From the NCBI GenBank assembly GCA_016783505.1, contig JADHWK010000013.1:1-55431 (forward strand): a stretch of DNA of 55,431 bases. The letters run 5' to 3'. The stretch comes from Candidatus Zhuqueibacterota bacterium (GTDB lineage Bacteria; BS750m-G25). The notes below the pieces were generated by a model. It did no database searches. It was not told the DNA's origin and saw nothing but the letters and a program-made list of their open reading frames with translations. Each line of letters starts with the position of its first letter. The stretch's first letter is position 1. Below, one piece after another: positions 8,339 through 17,722 of the stretch. The position numbers were made by a program, and so were the translations under genes.

Positions 8339-11300
8339 TCACCGTATGACCATCACCTTGCCGATTTCCTCAGCTTTGAGCATTTTCTCGGCATTGAGCC
8401 TGGAGGGTGTCACTGCCTTGATCTTATAGAAATAAACCCCATTGGCCACCGGGTCACCGACCTCGTCGCGGCCATCCCACTTTAGCCCTTCCTGAAAATA
8501 GTTGAACCCATCTACCCCGGGCACATCCTCAATGGTCTTAATCAACCGCCCGGCTACGGTGTATATCTTAATGGAAACAGTAGCCGACTGATTCAGGGAG
8601 AAGGTAAAGGTGGTATGCTCCCGTCTGGGATTGAAGGGATTGGGGTAGTTCAACACCCCCTCCAGGGCCAATTCGGCAGTAGTGGCCACCCGGAAGTCCA
8701 GCCAGGCCGCCGACAGGTTATTCAGGTTGTCCCACACCTTCAGGCAAAGCTGATGCGGGCCCTCTGACACTCCCTCCATCTGATATAAGATTTTTCCCTT
8801 CTGATAGCTCCCCAGATCATACACGAAATATTCGGAAAGGTCTTCCTCGTGATCCCCATCCAGGATTAGCTTAATCCGGTGGCCGATGCCCCCGCTCAGG
8901 TTGATCCCGCTGGAATCGGAAATACCGGCCTCCAACAAGGGGTCCTCGTCCGTCAGGTCCCCGTCCCGGAAGCCTTTCCGCTCCAGGACCAAATCGATCT
9001 GGGGACCGATGGTATCCATCGGGGCGGCCGCTGTGCCCCCCAAGTAAATCCCATCCCGAAAGCCCACCCCATCTACCTTACGGTTATCGCTCCAGAAGTA
9101 AAGGCTAATCCGTCCCTGATTTCCCCCGTAGCTGATGTCCTTTGGAACCATAAAAGTAGAGGAAAATCGTCCCCCATCAATGGCACTCGGGCCCCGAAAC
9201 AGGGAATTACCTGGTAAAATATAGCTGATGGTGGTGCCAGCATCCGTCACATAGGTGGTGGGTTGGGCCGAATCGAACAGCTTTACAAAAACGGTCCCCT
9301 CAAAACTGATGTCTTCAACAACCTTTCCAAACAATTGCGTCCGACCCAGGGCTTTCAAGGAATCGGGGATTAGGGAGTCAATTCGGGCCTGATAGCGGGG
9401 TCGAGCCAGGACCAAGCTGGGGTCACCGAAAATAGTATAATAAGATTTTTCCCCCCCAAAATCCAAATACTTGGCTTCCATCAGGGCAATCCCTAGGCTT
9501 TGGTTCTCCTCAAAAAGACGACGGTAAAATCTCTGGACTAACCCACTATTGCTTCCGGCCGAGGTTGCCCGTGTACCCGCCAGTCCCGCTATCATCCCCC
9601 CATCCTCCAATACCAACAGGTCTTCGGGCATGGACTGTTGATGGGGATTGTCAAATTGACCGAAACTGCAGGTAAAAGCAGAGATAAAGGGCAATCGGCC
9701 TCCATTATCAAACCGGGGTAAATCTTCTGATGCTGAGAGTACGGTCTCATGGGCCCACTGCCGGGGGTGTCCGTGGCCCATGAAGTTGACCACCAGTGTT
9801 CCCCGATTAATCTGACGGATTAAATCCTGCTGGGCCTGCGGCTTACGTTTTCCAGTAGCAGTATAAACAAGCGGATACTCGACCAAATATATCTTCTTAA
9901 GATCAAAACTTTCGGGAAAAACATCTTCGGCTAAATATTCAGTGTCCCTAGTATGTTCATGTTCGTTCGGATTATCCGGCGCTTTTTCATCATCAGCCAC
10001 CAGGGTAACCGTATTCCGCCAGATGCCAAATTCGGAATCGGTTTCATATTGGATAATCTTTCCTACAACCACTTCGGCCTCCCACTCCGACCTTACCGGC
10101 ATCCGCCCGATGGCCATAGAGAGGTCATTACCCCAAAAACTGACAAACCAGTCGTCGCTACAAACACCCCTGTTTTCGTAGGGGGGGATCCAGTTCTTTT
10201 CGGCGGAGCTTTCAATATTCCGATAGTCGTAATCCCCATCCCCTACTAACAGAACCCAAGTTGGAAGATCTTCAAACCACCCCCCTGACCAATGATAAAA
10301 AGCATATTTAATAAAATCCCGGATGGCGGTGGGGTCAAATAGGCCCCAAGAGAATTCATCGTAGACATCGCTGACCTTGACAACCAAGGTCTCCAAGCGA
10401 TCAGGGCGGGTTGGATCTTCCCGTAATGTTTTCAGCGGTAGGACGGCATCGTAGAAATCGTCGTGGGCGATCACGATCAGATCAGCGGACAGCGAAGGGT
10501 CCCTGAGGCCGTTAGGGGCCATATCCGGGGGGGCATCCTCGACCATACTATCAGGAGTTTTAAACCGGGATCGGCCCACCGCTAAATAGGTTTTGAATTC
10601 ACCAGAATACACGGAATCCTGAAATGAAGTTCCCCGAATGACCCTGACGTTGTCAAAATCGGTAACATCAAAGATAAAGACATCATTATCGGTGAACCCC
10701 GCCACATCATACCGATAAAGCCCTGTTCCCCCCGGTGGGGGGTGAAAGAGGAGTTCATTGTTTACGGCCCGATAGTGCCGGTCGTAGGCAATCTCAAACC
10801 AATCCAGATAGGCCTTGCTTTCCGAACCACCGGAGTGGCACAACCGCAGAGTATTATTACCATCCCTAATGCTTATTCCGCTTCTGGTAAATGTGCCCGA
10901 TGAACTGACCGTCCCTAACCAAGCATCATTAAAATAAACTGTAAACGATCCTTCGTGAAACTTTATTGCCAGGTCAGCCCGGCCGCTGGCCGGAACATCG
11001 TTTAAATGAAGCGTGTAGGTTTTAGAGTCCTCTCCCAGAAAGACATTGCCATACCATTGGATGCCTGAATTTTCCAGATGATATAGCTCGTCCTCCCGAA
11101 AGAGATAGGAACGAAATGACCCCGCCAACACCCCAGCTCCATTAGGGGTTGATAATGAACCCATTACCTTAGGTTGGCTTCCCCCCAGGGTCAGCCAGTA
11201 GACGTTCTCATCGGTATAGCGATTGATGTAATGACTTTCCCCATCCCATCCCGAGGTGCCCTTCCCATAAAAAAGAATGTAGTCCCCATTATCAAATCGG

Positions 11301-12325
11301 TCATTCCCATCGGGGTCGTGAATGTAAATGGCGTTTTCAACTAAAGCACTATCCCTAGGGACGCTGGGGCTCCTAGTAAGTTCCCGGCCGCCGTTGTTGA
11401 ATATTTGGAGACGTGATAGATCAACGCCGCTGGGCTCTACCCCATGGGCCCGTAAAAAATCGGCTGTAATCTGGTAAATTCCTTCCTCCCTCACCTTAAG
11501 CTTATACCAGGGCCCTGGGGCCTGAAAGACTTTTCCCAACGGTCGCTTTTTAGGCTTTTTAATGACCCAATCTTTGGCTACCCCGTAATTTAAAAGATTT
11601 CGGGAATAGAGGCCCTCAGCTCCCCTTTTAATAGGCTTTACAATCCCGCCCTTCTTGTCCCCGCCCCGGAAGCTAATTTCCACCACCATCTTTTGATACT
11701 CACGAATGAGGTCTTGACCGGGTAGATATTGAAGCGGATATAGAAAAATCCGGACGATGGAGTATTTGCGGAACCTCCCCCTTTCAATTCTAGCCAGTTG
11801 GGCCGGGGAAAAATGCTCAGAGCGGTAAAAATCCCGGTCAAATTCATAAACAGGCCGGTCAAACCCCTGCTCGTCGGTTTCTAACCTGGAATGGGGCAGC
11901 AGCCGAACATCCCCCCGCTCACCAAATTCGGTGCTGATGATTCGCAGGCTCACTTCAGCCCCGGGCGGGATGGCCACCATGGCCCTCCTCACTGGAAGAT
12001 GAGCAGTTCCGGTCTTCCCCTCAAACCCACAATGGTCGAACCGGAACAGAATCGCCCTGGATCCATTAATGGTAAACCCATCTTCCCCCAGCTTCCGGGG
12101 TGAGAACTCCAACACTATCCCCCGCTCATCTGAGCGAAGGACCCTGAGATCATCCTCCGCAGGGTTGATACGATCGGGTACGACCCCGGGCAAACTCATT
12201 CCTGATCGTTTCTGGGATTCTGACCCCCCGGCCCGTAGGGATAAAGTTCCATCCCGAAAAGGATCGTTGCCAACGAATAAAAAGGCGACCAGAAAACCGA
12301 TTTTTATCCAACCAAATCTCTTCAT
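8339..12325 (-). CDS. porU: Type IX secretion system sortase PorU (C25 gingipain-like cysteine peptidase)
   Basis: 1328 residues. The peptidase C25 domain has both catalytic residues: His about 851 in VNFMGHGHPRQW and Cys about 886 in SAFTCSFGQF, followed by the GLAGTRATSAGSN segment. The amino-terminal half is a long beta-rich region with an ITADFLRAHG element seen in PorU proteins. The end is a FlgD-like sorting domain (LNYPNPFNP ... NGVYFYKIKA), as PorU of Porphyromonas also keeps its own C-terminal domain. PorU removes the sorting signal of T9SS cargo and, in Porphyromonas, links the cargo to A-type LPS at the cell surface. Start ATG at 12325 precedes a signal-like stretch (MKRFGWIKIGFLVAFLFVG). 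No good ribosome site touches this ATG; the transcript leader is structured (see separate entries). porV follows. Confidence 0.93.
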   Translation of the reverse strand: MKRFGWIKIGFLVAFLFVGNDPFRDGTLSLRAGGSESQKRSGMSLPGVVPDRINPAEDDLRVLRSDERGIVLEFSPRKLGEDGFTINGSRAILFRFDHCGFEGKTGTAHLPVRRAMVAIPPGAEVSLRIISTEFGERGDVRLLPHSRLETDEQGFDRPVYEFDRDFYRSEHFSPAQLARIERGRFRKYSIVRIFLYPLQYLPGQDLIREYQKMVVEISFRGGDKKGGIVKPIKRGAEGLYSRNLLNYGVAKDWVIKKPKKRPLGKVFQAPGPWYKLKVREEGIYQITADFLRAHGVEPSGVDLSRLQIFNNGGRELTRSPSVPRDSALVENAIYIHDPDGNDRFDNGDYILFYGKGTSGWDGESHYINRYTDENVYWLTLGGSQPKVMGSLSTPNGAGVLAGSFRSYLFREDELYHLENSGIQWYGNVFLGEDSKTYTLHLNDVPASGRADLAIKFHEGSFTVYFNDAWLGTVSSSGTFTRSGISIRDGNNTLRLCHSGGSESKAYLDWFEIAYDRHYRAVNNELLFHPPPGGTGLYRYDVAGFTDNDVFIFDVTDFDNVRVIRGTSFQDSVYSGEFKTYLAVGRSRFKTPDSMVEDAPPDMAPNGLRDPSLSADLIVIAHDDFYDAVLPLKTLREDPTRPDRLETLVVKVSDVYDEFSWGLFDPTAIRDFIKYAFYHWSGGWFEDLPTWVLLVGDGDYDYRNIESSAEKNWIPPYENRGVCSDDWFVSFWGNDLSMAIGRMPVRSEWEAEVVVGKIIQYETDSEFGIWRNTVTLVADDEKAPDNPNEHEHTRDTEYLAEDVFPESFDLKKIYLVEYPLVYTATGKRKPQAQQDLIRQINRGTLVVNFMGHGHPRQWAHETVLSASEDLPRFDNGGRLPFISAFTCSFGQFDNPHQQSMPEDLLVLEDGGMIAGLAGTRATSAGSNSGLVQRFYRRLFEENQSLGIALMEAKYLDFGGEKSYYTIFGDPSLVLARPRYQARIDSLIPDSLKALGRTQLFGKVVEDISFEGTVFVKLFDSAQPTTYVTDAGTTISYILPGNSLFRGPSAIDGGRFSSTFMVPKDISYGGNQGRISLYFWSDNRKVDGVGFRDGIYLGGTAAAPMDTIGPQIDLVLERKGFRDGDLTDEDPLLEAGISDSSGINLSGGIGHRIKLILDGDHEEDLSEYFVYDLGSYQKGKILYQMEGVSEGPHQLCLKVWDNLNNLSAAWLDFRVATTAELALEGVLNYPNPFNPRREHTTFTFSLNQSATVSIKIYTVAGRLIKTIEDVPGVDGFNYFQEGLKWDGRDEVGDPVANGVYFYKIKAVTPSRLNAEKMLKAEEIGKVMVIR

Positions 12326-12340
12326 CGCATCGGGATTAAC

Positions 12341-12371
12341 AAAAAACCGAACATTCGCCCTGAAAGTTCGG
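12341..12371 (-). promoter_or_regulatory. Terminator-like hairpin in the porU leader
   Basis: On the minus strand CCGAAC (12371-12366) pairs with GTTCGG (12352-12347) and is followed at once by six T residues. It lies only about 15 bases before the porU start codon, inside the predicted leader. A GGAGGG purine block sits just before the hairpin at 12386-12381. It could be an attenuator, or a stem that brings the purine block nearer to the start. Confidence 0.45.
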
Positions 12372-12455
12372 TTAGATTAACCCTCCTCTGCTAAAGGCAA
12401 ATGCGGAATTTTCAACAGGAAACAACGAACTAATTCTGCCCCCGGGGTTATTAAA

Positions 12456-12479
12456 ATCTATCCGCTTTGCGGGATAGAT
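12456..12479 (-). promoter_or_regulatory. Second hairpin in the porU leader
   Basis: ATCTATCC.GC pairs with GCGGGATAGAT around the loop TTT, with one bulged base. The spacer 12326-12600 is otherwise non-coding; it holds this stem, the terminator-like hairpin, the predicted promoter and the Trm112 gene terminator. Confidence 0.4.
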
Positions 12480-12550
12480 CCGGAAGACAGAGCAAAAAGT
12501 TTCGCCAAAGCCTTTAACAAAGGGTTAATTGCACTCCAAATTTTCCAGTT

Positions 12551-12579
12551 AATTTACCAAATAAAAACTAAAAAGTCAA
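12551..12579 (-). promoter_or_regulatory. Predicted sigma70-type promoter of the porU operon
   Basis: TTGACT (12579-12574), a 17-base spacer, then TAAATT (12556-12551) on the minus strand. The -35 box overlaps the stem of the upstream terminator. Transcription would begin near 12545 and give a leader of about 220 bases before porU. The same hexamers with the same spacing precede the LpxL-like gene at 51.1 kb. Confidence 0.6.
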
Positions 12580-12592
12580 GATTTTTCTTGAC
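12566..12592 (-). terminator. Rho-independent terminator after the Trm112-like gene
   Basis: GTCAAGA and TCTTGAC (12592-12575) form a perfect 7-bp stem around a 4-base loop, followed on the minus strand by TTTTTAGTTTTTA. It starts 8 bases after the stop codon of the Trm112-like gene and would end the accA transcript. Confidence 0.65.
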
Positions 12593-12600
12593 CTCTTGGG

Positions 12601-12765
12601 TTAAAACTTCTCGGCCTCGTCTATCAACATGATGGGAATGTCATCCTTGATGGAATATTTCAGTCGGCAGGCATGACAGATCAGCTTCTCGTTTTCCCGA
12701 TCGTATTCTAAGTCTCCCTTGCATTTGGGGCAGGCGAGAATATCCAACAGTTCTTTATCCAACAT
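12601..12765 (-). CDS. Trm112 family zinc-ribbon protein
   Basis: A 54-residue protein with a clear GGAGG ribosome site 6 bases before ATG. It begins [20 protein letters not shown] and continues with [20 protein letters not shown], the exact layout of bacterial Trm112/YcaR (UPF0434) proteins: two CxxC knuckles (CPKC and CHAC) and the DDIPIML end. In eukaryotes and archaea Trm112 activates several methyltransferases; bacterial members are structurally similar with less certain roles. It ends the accA/thioesterase transcript and is followed by a terminator. Confidence 0.9.
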   Translation of the reverse strand: MLDKELLDILACPKCKGDLEYDRENEKLICHACRLKYSIKDDIPIMLIDEAEKF

Positions 12766-12783
12766 TTTTCCCTCCTCACTGGG

Positions 12784-13197
12784 TTATACCTGGGCGTTGG
12801 CAAGCGCCTTTTTTAAAATAGTAACAAAATTTTTTGGGGGCCGGCGGGGACTACCCTGCCTGTTTAAAAAGGCATGTACCGTATATCCTTCCCCCACTAA
12901 CCCACCATCTTTTAAGATCAGATATTCCACTTTGAGCTTGGCCTGGGGGCACTCCCGGATCATCACCTTCACCTTAAGCTCATCGTCATAGCGGGCCGGG
13001 AGTCTATAGCGGCAGTAGGCTTCGATGACGGGCATGAAGACCCCCTGCTCTTCCAACGTCTTGTAGGGAATGCCCAGCTTTCGCATCAGCTCGACCCGGC
13101 CCCACTCGAACCACTCGAAGTATCTACTGTGATAGACTACCCCCATCTGATCGGTGTCGGCGTACCGAACTCGTATAGGAATCTCGTGACTGACCAT
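12784..13197 (-). CDS. Hotdog-fold acyl-CoA thioesterase (YbgC/FadM type)
   Basis: 137 residues of the 4HBT family. The amino terminus has the catalytic segment VRYADTDQMGVVYHSRYFEW (Asp in YADTD and the GVVYHxxYF helix), followed by LGIPYKTLEEQG and the RLPARYDDELKV strand. Such proteins hydrolyse short or medium acyl-CoA or acyl-ACP esters in the cytoplasm. The gene begins 11 bases after accA, suggesting a joint transcript linked to fatty-acid supply. The substrate cannot be told from sequence. The C-terminus extends slightly past the fold with a basic stretch (RQGSPRRPPKNFV). Confidence 0.88.
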   Translation of the reverse strand: MVSHEIPIRVRYADTDQMGVVYHSRYFEWFEWGRVELMRKLGIPYKTLEEQGVFMPVIEAYCRYRLPARYDDELKVKVMIRECPQAKLKVEYLILKDGGLVGEGYTVHAFLNRQGSPRRPPKNFVTILKKALANAQV

Positions 13198-13208
13198 TTT
13201 AAACAGGA

Positions 13209-14225
13209 TTACTCCTCCCAGAATCCTATTCGACCAAATTTTTCCAACCGCCTCTCAATTAACTCCTCTACTGGAATTTTTCCAAGGTCGTCAAGTTCAT
13301 CCAAGATCCTCTTTTTTAAAATTTCAGCCATACCATCGACATCCCGGTGAGCCCCCCCCAGGGGTTCGGGAATGATCCCGTCAATGATGCCCATCTTCAA
13401 CAAATCCAGGGGGGTCAGCTTCAGGTTCTCAGCTGCCTTTTCTGCTTTTCCTGCGTCCCGATAAAGGATGGAGGCACAGCCCTCGGGGGAGATCACCGAA
13501 TAGATGGCGTTTTCCAGCATCAGCACCCGGTTCCCCACCCCTAAGGCCAGGGCCCCGCCGCTCCCCCCCTCGCCGATAATAACCACCAGGATGGGCACCT
13601 GCAGACGGGACATGGTAAACAGGTTTTTGGCAATAGCCTCAGCCTGGCCCCTCTCCTCGGCCCCGATGCCCGGATAAGCCCCCGGTGTATCCACCAGGGT
13701 AACCACCGGCTTGCCAAACTTGGCCGCCAGCTCCATTACCCTTCGGGTCTTTCGATAACCCTCAGGATGCGGCTGGCCAAAATTACGGTAGAGGCGTTCC
13801 TTGGTGTCACGTCCCTTTTGATGACCCACCAATACCACCGACCGTCCGTCCAGGGGGGCTAGCCCCGCCACGATAGCCTTATCATCGGCGAAGGTGCGAT
13901 CCCCGTGAAGTTCGATGAACCCTGGGGAGATTCGCTTTATATAATCCAGTGTATAAGGCCGATTGGGATGGCGGGCCAATTGAACCCTCTGCCAGGGACT
14001 GAGGTTGGAATAAACCTCCCTGCGAAGCCTTTCCGCTTTCTTCTCCAGCCTTTTGATCTCGTCGGCCACCCCCACGTTTCCCTGGCGGAAGATCGCCTGG
14101 AGTTCACCAATCTTAATCTCCAGTTCGATCACCGGCTTTTCAAATTCTAATACCGGTCCCGGAAAGAGGTTGGGGTCCGAACGATTTGTGTTGGGGATCT
14201 TATCCGACACAGCCACAGGTGTCAC
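13209..14225 (-). CDS. accA: Acetyl-CoA carboxylase carboxyltransferase subunit alpha
   Basis: 338 residues covering the whole AccA fold: [14 protein letters not shown] near the start, [51 protein letters not shown], the [25 protein letters not shown] block and [16 protein letters not shown]. It forms the carboxyltransferase with AccD and makes malonyl-CoA for fatty acids. accD is not in the window. The start used is GTG at 14225; it adds about 28 residues before the usual LEFEKP, with no ATG available in that stretch. The thioesterase and Trm112-like genes follow. Confidence 0.95.
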   Translation of the reverse strand: MTPVAVSDKIPNTNRSDPNLFPGPVLEFEKPVIELEIKIGELQAIFRQGNVGVADEIKRLEKKAERLRREVYSNLSPWQRVQLARHPNRPYTLDYIKRISPGFIELHGDRTFADDKAIVAGLAPLDGRSVVLVGHQKGRDTKERLYRNFGQPHPEGYRKTRRVMELAAKFGKPVVTLVDTPGAYPGIGAEERGQAEAIAKNLFTMSRLQVPILVVIIGEGGSGGALALGVGNRVLMLENAIYSVISPEGCASILYRDAGKAEKAAENLKLTPLDLLKMGIIDGIIPEPLGGAHRDVDGMAEILKKRILDELDDLGKIPVEELIERRLEKFGRIGFWEE

Positions 14226-14253
14226 CTTAAAAAGTAGGAATGTGATGTAAGGC

Positions 14254-15897
14254 TTATCTATTTAAAACAAGATTCTTAATTTGCTTTATTGATTTCAAAA
14301 GCCCCCTTTTCACCCGATACTCCACACTCAAAAAGGGAAGAGGGTGCCCGTCCTCGGACTCGGGGTCAAACCGGGCGGGAATAATCTTGAAGTTTAATCC
14401 CTTCTTTCCCGATTGAGCCACAGTACGCAGGATGTCCTCATAGCTCAGGCTCTGGGTGGAAAAGATGATCTCCTCAGCTCCTTCCTCCCTGGCAACCCGA
14501 TCCAGCTCATCCAGCCCCCCCAGGACCTCATGGCCGGCAAACATTTGTCCCCGATTACGTCCATCGCAGTCTATGAAGCCCACCACTTCATAAATATTCG
14601 ACCGGTCATGGGCTAATTGACCGACTATCCTTCGTCCCAGATCATCGGTACCCACAACTAGTGTCTTATGTCGCAAATATCTATGACCGATAGGTGTTCT
14701 TTTCGCCAGGACCAAAAGCAGCCTCCACCCCGGTATCAAGACCAGACTGAATAGACCGGCATAGATTACCACCAGGCGCGAGTAGGCATATTGTTTAAAG
14801 AAGAACGTCCAGGCGGAATTAATCAGGGAACCGGATAGGGAAGCCAGGGCTGAAAACCGGACCGAACTTCTCCTGCGTCCATACAACCCAAAGTACACGA
14901 AACAGACCATCCAGACAAGGGAATACACTCCCACCACCAGCAGGTAACCTGTGGTGTAGATAAGGGTCCCAAAACGTAGTTCGATGGCCAGCACCAGAGC
15001 CAGGACCGTCAAGGCCAGATCGAACCCCGGGATACCCAGCAAACCCAGCGCCCTTCGCAGAAAGGAAAGCCCGGCACGGATACCGATGCCCACCGAGATC
15101 AAGCCATTGGCCGCAAAGGAGTAGCGGGATCTGAAGTGTTTTCTGACAAATTGATGCATGGCCTGGTAGAACAGCCGCTGGGTATCTAGCCGACTAGCCC
15201 GGGCGCTCTCCCCCTTATAATGAATGATGGCGGTAGTAGGTACATAATAGATCTTCCACCCTGCTTTCTTGATCCGGTAGCACCAATCCAGGTCCTCCCC
15301 GTACATGAAGAAGTCCTCATCAAATCCACCCACCCCTTCATAAACCTGACGCCGGATCATCATGAAGGATCCAGAGATGGCATCTACCTCACTAATTTGA
15401 TTTTCGTCCAGATAAGTAAGATTATACCGGCCCCAGAGGTGGCTTTTTGGAAACAGGTCGCTCAGCCCCACGATCTTGGCAAACCCCACCATCGGGGTGG
15501 GAAAACTCCTCCGACAGGCAAGCTGCAACCCCCCATCTGGGTTTAAGATCTTACATCCCACCATTCCGGCTACAGGATGACCCTCAAAGAACGACATCAT
15601 TTTGGAGACTGTATCCTCCTGAACCATTGTATCTGGATTGATCAGCAGGATATAGTCTCCCCCGCAGAGCCGCAAGGCCTGATTATTGGCCCGTCCGAAC
15701 CCCACGTTTTCAGAATTAGCGATCAGCTTAAGTGCTGGAAACCTATTGCGGATCAGCTCTGGGCTGCCGTCAGTGGAGTGGTTATCCACCACAAAAATCT
15801 CATGACGTAGCCCCTTCAGGGCCTTCAGGAGAGAGAGGATAGCCCGCTCTAAAAAATATTTAACGTTGTAGCTAACGATGATGACCGAAACGTCCAT
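14254..15897 (-). CDS. GT2 glycosyltransferase fused to a non-catalytic phosphoglycosyl-transferase half
   Basis: I place the start at ATG 15897 (GAGGG site 8 bases upstream, then [16 protein letters not shown]), giving 547 residues; the frame could open further upstream at 16002 but the extra residues look non-native. Residues 1-240 are a rhamnosyltransferase-like GT2 ([33 protein letters not shown]). About five membrane segments follow. Residues about 405-520 form the Rossmann-like domain found in WbaP/WcaJ-type initiating enzymes ([25 protein letters not shown]). The protein ends just where those enzymes begin their catalytic sugar-transferase domain ([19 protein letters not shown]), which is missing. 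It probably adds a sugar to a lipid-linked precursor at the inner membrane; the second half may be regulatory. Confidence 0.8.
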   Translation of the reverse strand: MDVSVIIVSYNVKYFLERAILSLLKALKGLRHEIFVVDNHSTDGSPELIRNRFPALKLIANSENVGFGRANNQALRLCGGDYILLINPDTMVQEDTVSKMMSFFEGHPVAGMVGCKILNPDGGLQLACRRSFPTPMVGFAKIVGLSDLFPKSHLWGRYNLTYLDENQISEVDAISGSFMMIRRQVYEGVGGFDEDFFMYGEDLDWCYRIKKAGWKIYYVPTTAIIHYKGESARASRLDTQRLFYQAMHQFVRKHFRSRYSFAANGLISVGIGIRAGLSFLRRALGLLGIPGFDLALTVLALVLAIELRFGTLIYTTGYLLVVGVYSLVWMVCFVYFGLYGRRRSSVRFSALASLSGSLINSAWTFFFKQYAYSRLVVIYAGLFSLVLIPGWRLLLVLAKRTPIGHRYLRHKTLVVGTDDLGRRIVGQLAHDRSNIYEVVGFIDCDGRNRGQMFAGHEVLGGLDELDRVAREEGAEEIIFSTQSLSYEDILRTVAQSGKKGLNFKIIPARFDPESEDGHPLPFLSVEYRVKRGLLKSIKQIKNLVLNR

Positions 15898-15951
15898 CCT
15901 GACATCCCTCGTCCGAAACCGAGAACATAGCTTCGGAAACTTATTATACAA

Positions 15952-16016
15952 GTAGGCAAGTGGCAATAGGCAGTAAGTAATAAAAATATTGCCTACCGTC
16001 AACTGCCTACTGTCAA
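15952..16016. repeat. Inverted GTAGGCA-word repeat upstream of the GT2 fusion gene
   Basis: GTAGGCAAGTGGCAATAGGC (15952 onward) faces TTGCCTACCGTCAACTGCCT (15989 onward), so several copies of GTAGGCA and its complement form an imperfect inverted repeat. No coding sense is visible in this spacer. Confidence 0.5.
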
Positions 16017-16086
16017 CTTTGAGTTTTATTGATTAACAGTAATTCTCTAAAAAACAAATCATTTATAGAAATTCAGAGACATCCAA

Positions 16087-16809
16087 TTATAGTCGACCCA
16101 ATAAGCTTCGAATCTTCAACTTCCACACCATCAGCACCGCCTCCCTGATGATCTTTTTGGACATTTTGGAATGTCCCACCTGGCGGTCGGTAAAAATTAT
16201 AGGAATTTCGCCGATCCTAAACCCCTTCTTCCAAGCCCGGAAATTCATCTCGATCTGAAACGAATATCCCCCTGAGCGGATGCCATCCAGATCCAGGGCC
16301 TCCAGCACCCCCCTCCGAAAGCATTTAAAGCCGGTAGTCTGATCCTTGAGGGGGAGACCGGTGACCAGCCGTGTGTAAATAGAAGCCCCCACTGAAAGGA
16401 TCAACCGCCTTAGGGGCCAGTTGATCACCCGGACCCCACCTACGTAGCGGGAACCGATGACTACAGCATAATCCCCCATCTTCTCAATAAAGTGGGGAAT
16501 CTCCTGGGGATCGTGGGAAAAATCAGCGTCCATCTCGAAAATATAATCATAACGCTTCCTAATGGCAAATTTGAACCCGGCCACATAAGCGGTGCCCAAC
16601 CCCATCTTCCCCTTTCTCTGGATCAGGTGAAGACGGCCGTCGTATCGGGCCAGGTTGCGTTTGATCAATTGACCTGTTCCATCGGGAGAGTTATCGTCAA
16701 CGACCAGCACATCCACCGGCAAATCCAGCCAAAAGATCTCCATAATGAGCTTTAGGATGTTCTCAGCTTCGTTATATGTAGGAATAATGACAAGCGTTTT
16801 TTTGTCCAT
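16087..16809 (-). CDS. Polyprenol-phosphate mannose synthase-like GT2 glycosyltransferase
   Basis: About 240 residues of the DPM1 type: TLVIIPTYNEAENI, VDDNSPDGTGQLI, MGLGTAYVAGFKFA, FEMDADFSHDPQEIP and the LKDQTTGFKCFRR block. The family moves mannose (or a related sugar) from its nucleotide to polyprenyl phosphate on the inner face of the membrane. I use ATG at 16809, whose A overlaps the TGA of the preceding rfbD-like gene (TGATG), suggesting translational coupling; GTG at 16815 is the alternative. No membrane tail is present. The DUF2723 membrane transferase 3 kb away could use such a lipid-linked sugar. Confidence 0.88.
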   Translation of the reverse strand: MDKKTLVIIPTYNEAENILKLIMEIFWLDLPVDVLVVDDNSPDGTGQLIKRNLARYDGRLHLIQRKGKMGLGTAYVAGFKFAIRKRYDYIFEMDADFSHDPQEIPHFIEKMGDYAVVIGSRYVGGVRVINWPLRRLILSVGASIYTRLVTGLPLKDQTTGFKCFRRGVLEALDLDGIRSGGYSFQIEMNFRAWKKGFRIGEIPIIFTDRQVGHSKMSKKIIREAVLMVWKLKIRSLLGRL

Positions 16810-17717
16810 CAGCACCCCATCTGAGAGGCCATAACTTTAAGACTTTCCTCAACGTTCATGAATTTATGCCCCAGCTCCCCCTCTGCCTTTTTTAGAATAA
16901 AACCCGACTTCAAGGGTCTTTTGGCCTTCTGATCCAGCTCATCCGTTTTAGCTGGGTGAATCAAAGCGCAGTCCAGCGAAAAAAAACGGGCAATTTTCAG
17001 GGCGAACCGATAGCGGGAGGTTCGCTCCCGGCCGCACATATGATAGACCCCACTACGACCCAGGATCAAGACCCGCTTTATAGCCCGGGCCAAATCATCG
17101 GCCAAGGTGGGATTCCCCTCCTGATCGTCCACAATCCGTACCATTTCACCGTATTTAAGCCGATCCATCAGCCAGGTGACAAAATTAGCCCTCACCCCCT
17201 TGGCCCAACCGTAAAGGATCATGGTCCTTATAATCGTATAACTAATCCCGCTTTCTTGAAGGATTTTTTCGCTTTTCAACTTGGATTTTCCATAAACACC
17301 TAAGGGGTTTGGGGTATCTTCCTCTCGATAAGGCCCCCTTTTCCCATCAAAAACATAATCACTGGATAGTTGAACCACCCTGGCCCCAACCCCCCGGGCC
17401 GCTTGAACCAGATTTTTAACCCCCCCCACGTTAACCCGAAAACAAAGCTCAGGACTTTTTTCACAGCCATCCACATCGGTGTAGGCTGCAGTATTAATAA
17501 TGACATCCGGCTTTATGACCCGGACAAGCTCTTTTACGCTCTTCTCCTCGGTGATATCCAGGGGGAAGTAATGAAAACTCGTTTGATCCGAAAAGATTGT
17601 AGAAGTTCCCAAGTCTACACCATAGATCCGATGGGTCGCTTTTAAAACCCCCACCAATTTCTGCCCTAAAAGACCATGGCATCCAGTAATTAGCACCTTT
17701 TCAGGTGAAGAGATCAT
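16809..17717 (-). CDS. rfbD: dTDP-4-dehydrorhamnose reductase (RmlD/RfbD family)
   Basis: 302 residues of the extended SDR fold: nucleotide motif VLITGCHGLLGQKL, PDVIINTAAYTDVDGCE, the SSDYVFDGKRGPYREED block and the catalytic YGKSK. The family reduces dTDP-4-keto-rhamnose to dTDP-rhamnose. None of rmlA, rmlB or rmlC is in the window, so the reaction is a family inference; closely related SDR proteins act on other sugars. It starts 6 bases after purE and its stop overlaps the next start, so the three genes are probably one transcript. Confidence 0.82.
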   Translation of the reverse strand: MISSPEKVLITGCHGLLGQKLVGVLKATHRIYGVDLGTSTIFSDQTSFHYFPLDITEEKSVKELVRVIKPDVIINTAAYTDVDGCEKSPELCFRVNVGGVKNLVQAARGVGARVVQLSSDYVFDGKRGPYREEDTPNPLGVYGKSKLKSEKILQESGISYTIIRTMILYGWAKGVRANFVTWLMDRLKYGEMVRIVDDQEGNPTLADDLARAIKRVLILGRSGVYHMCGRERTSRYRFALKIARFFSLDCALIHPAKTDELDQKAKRPLKSGFILKKAEGELGHKFMNVEESLKVMASQMGC

Positions 17718-17722
17718 AATAG

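Noticed and set aside
15898-16002. Upstream extension of the GT2 fusion gene
   Set aside because: The extra 35 residues run into repeat DNA, and a ribosome site supports the internal ATG directly before the GT2 motif.
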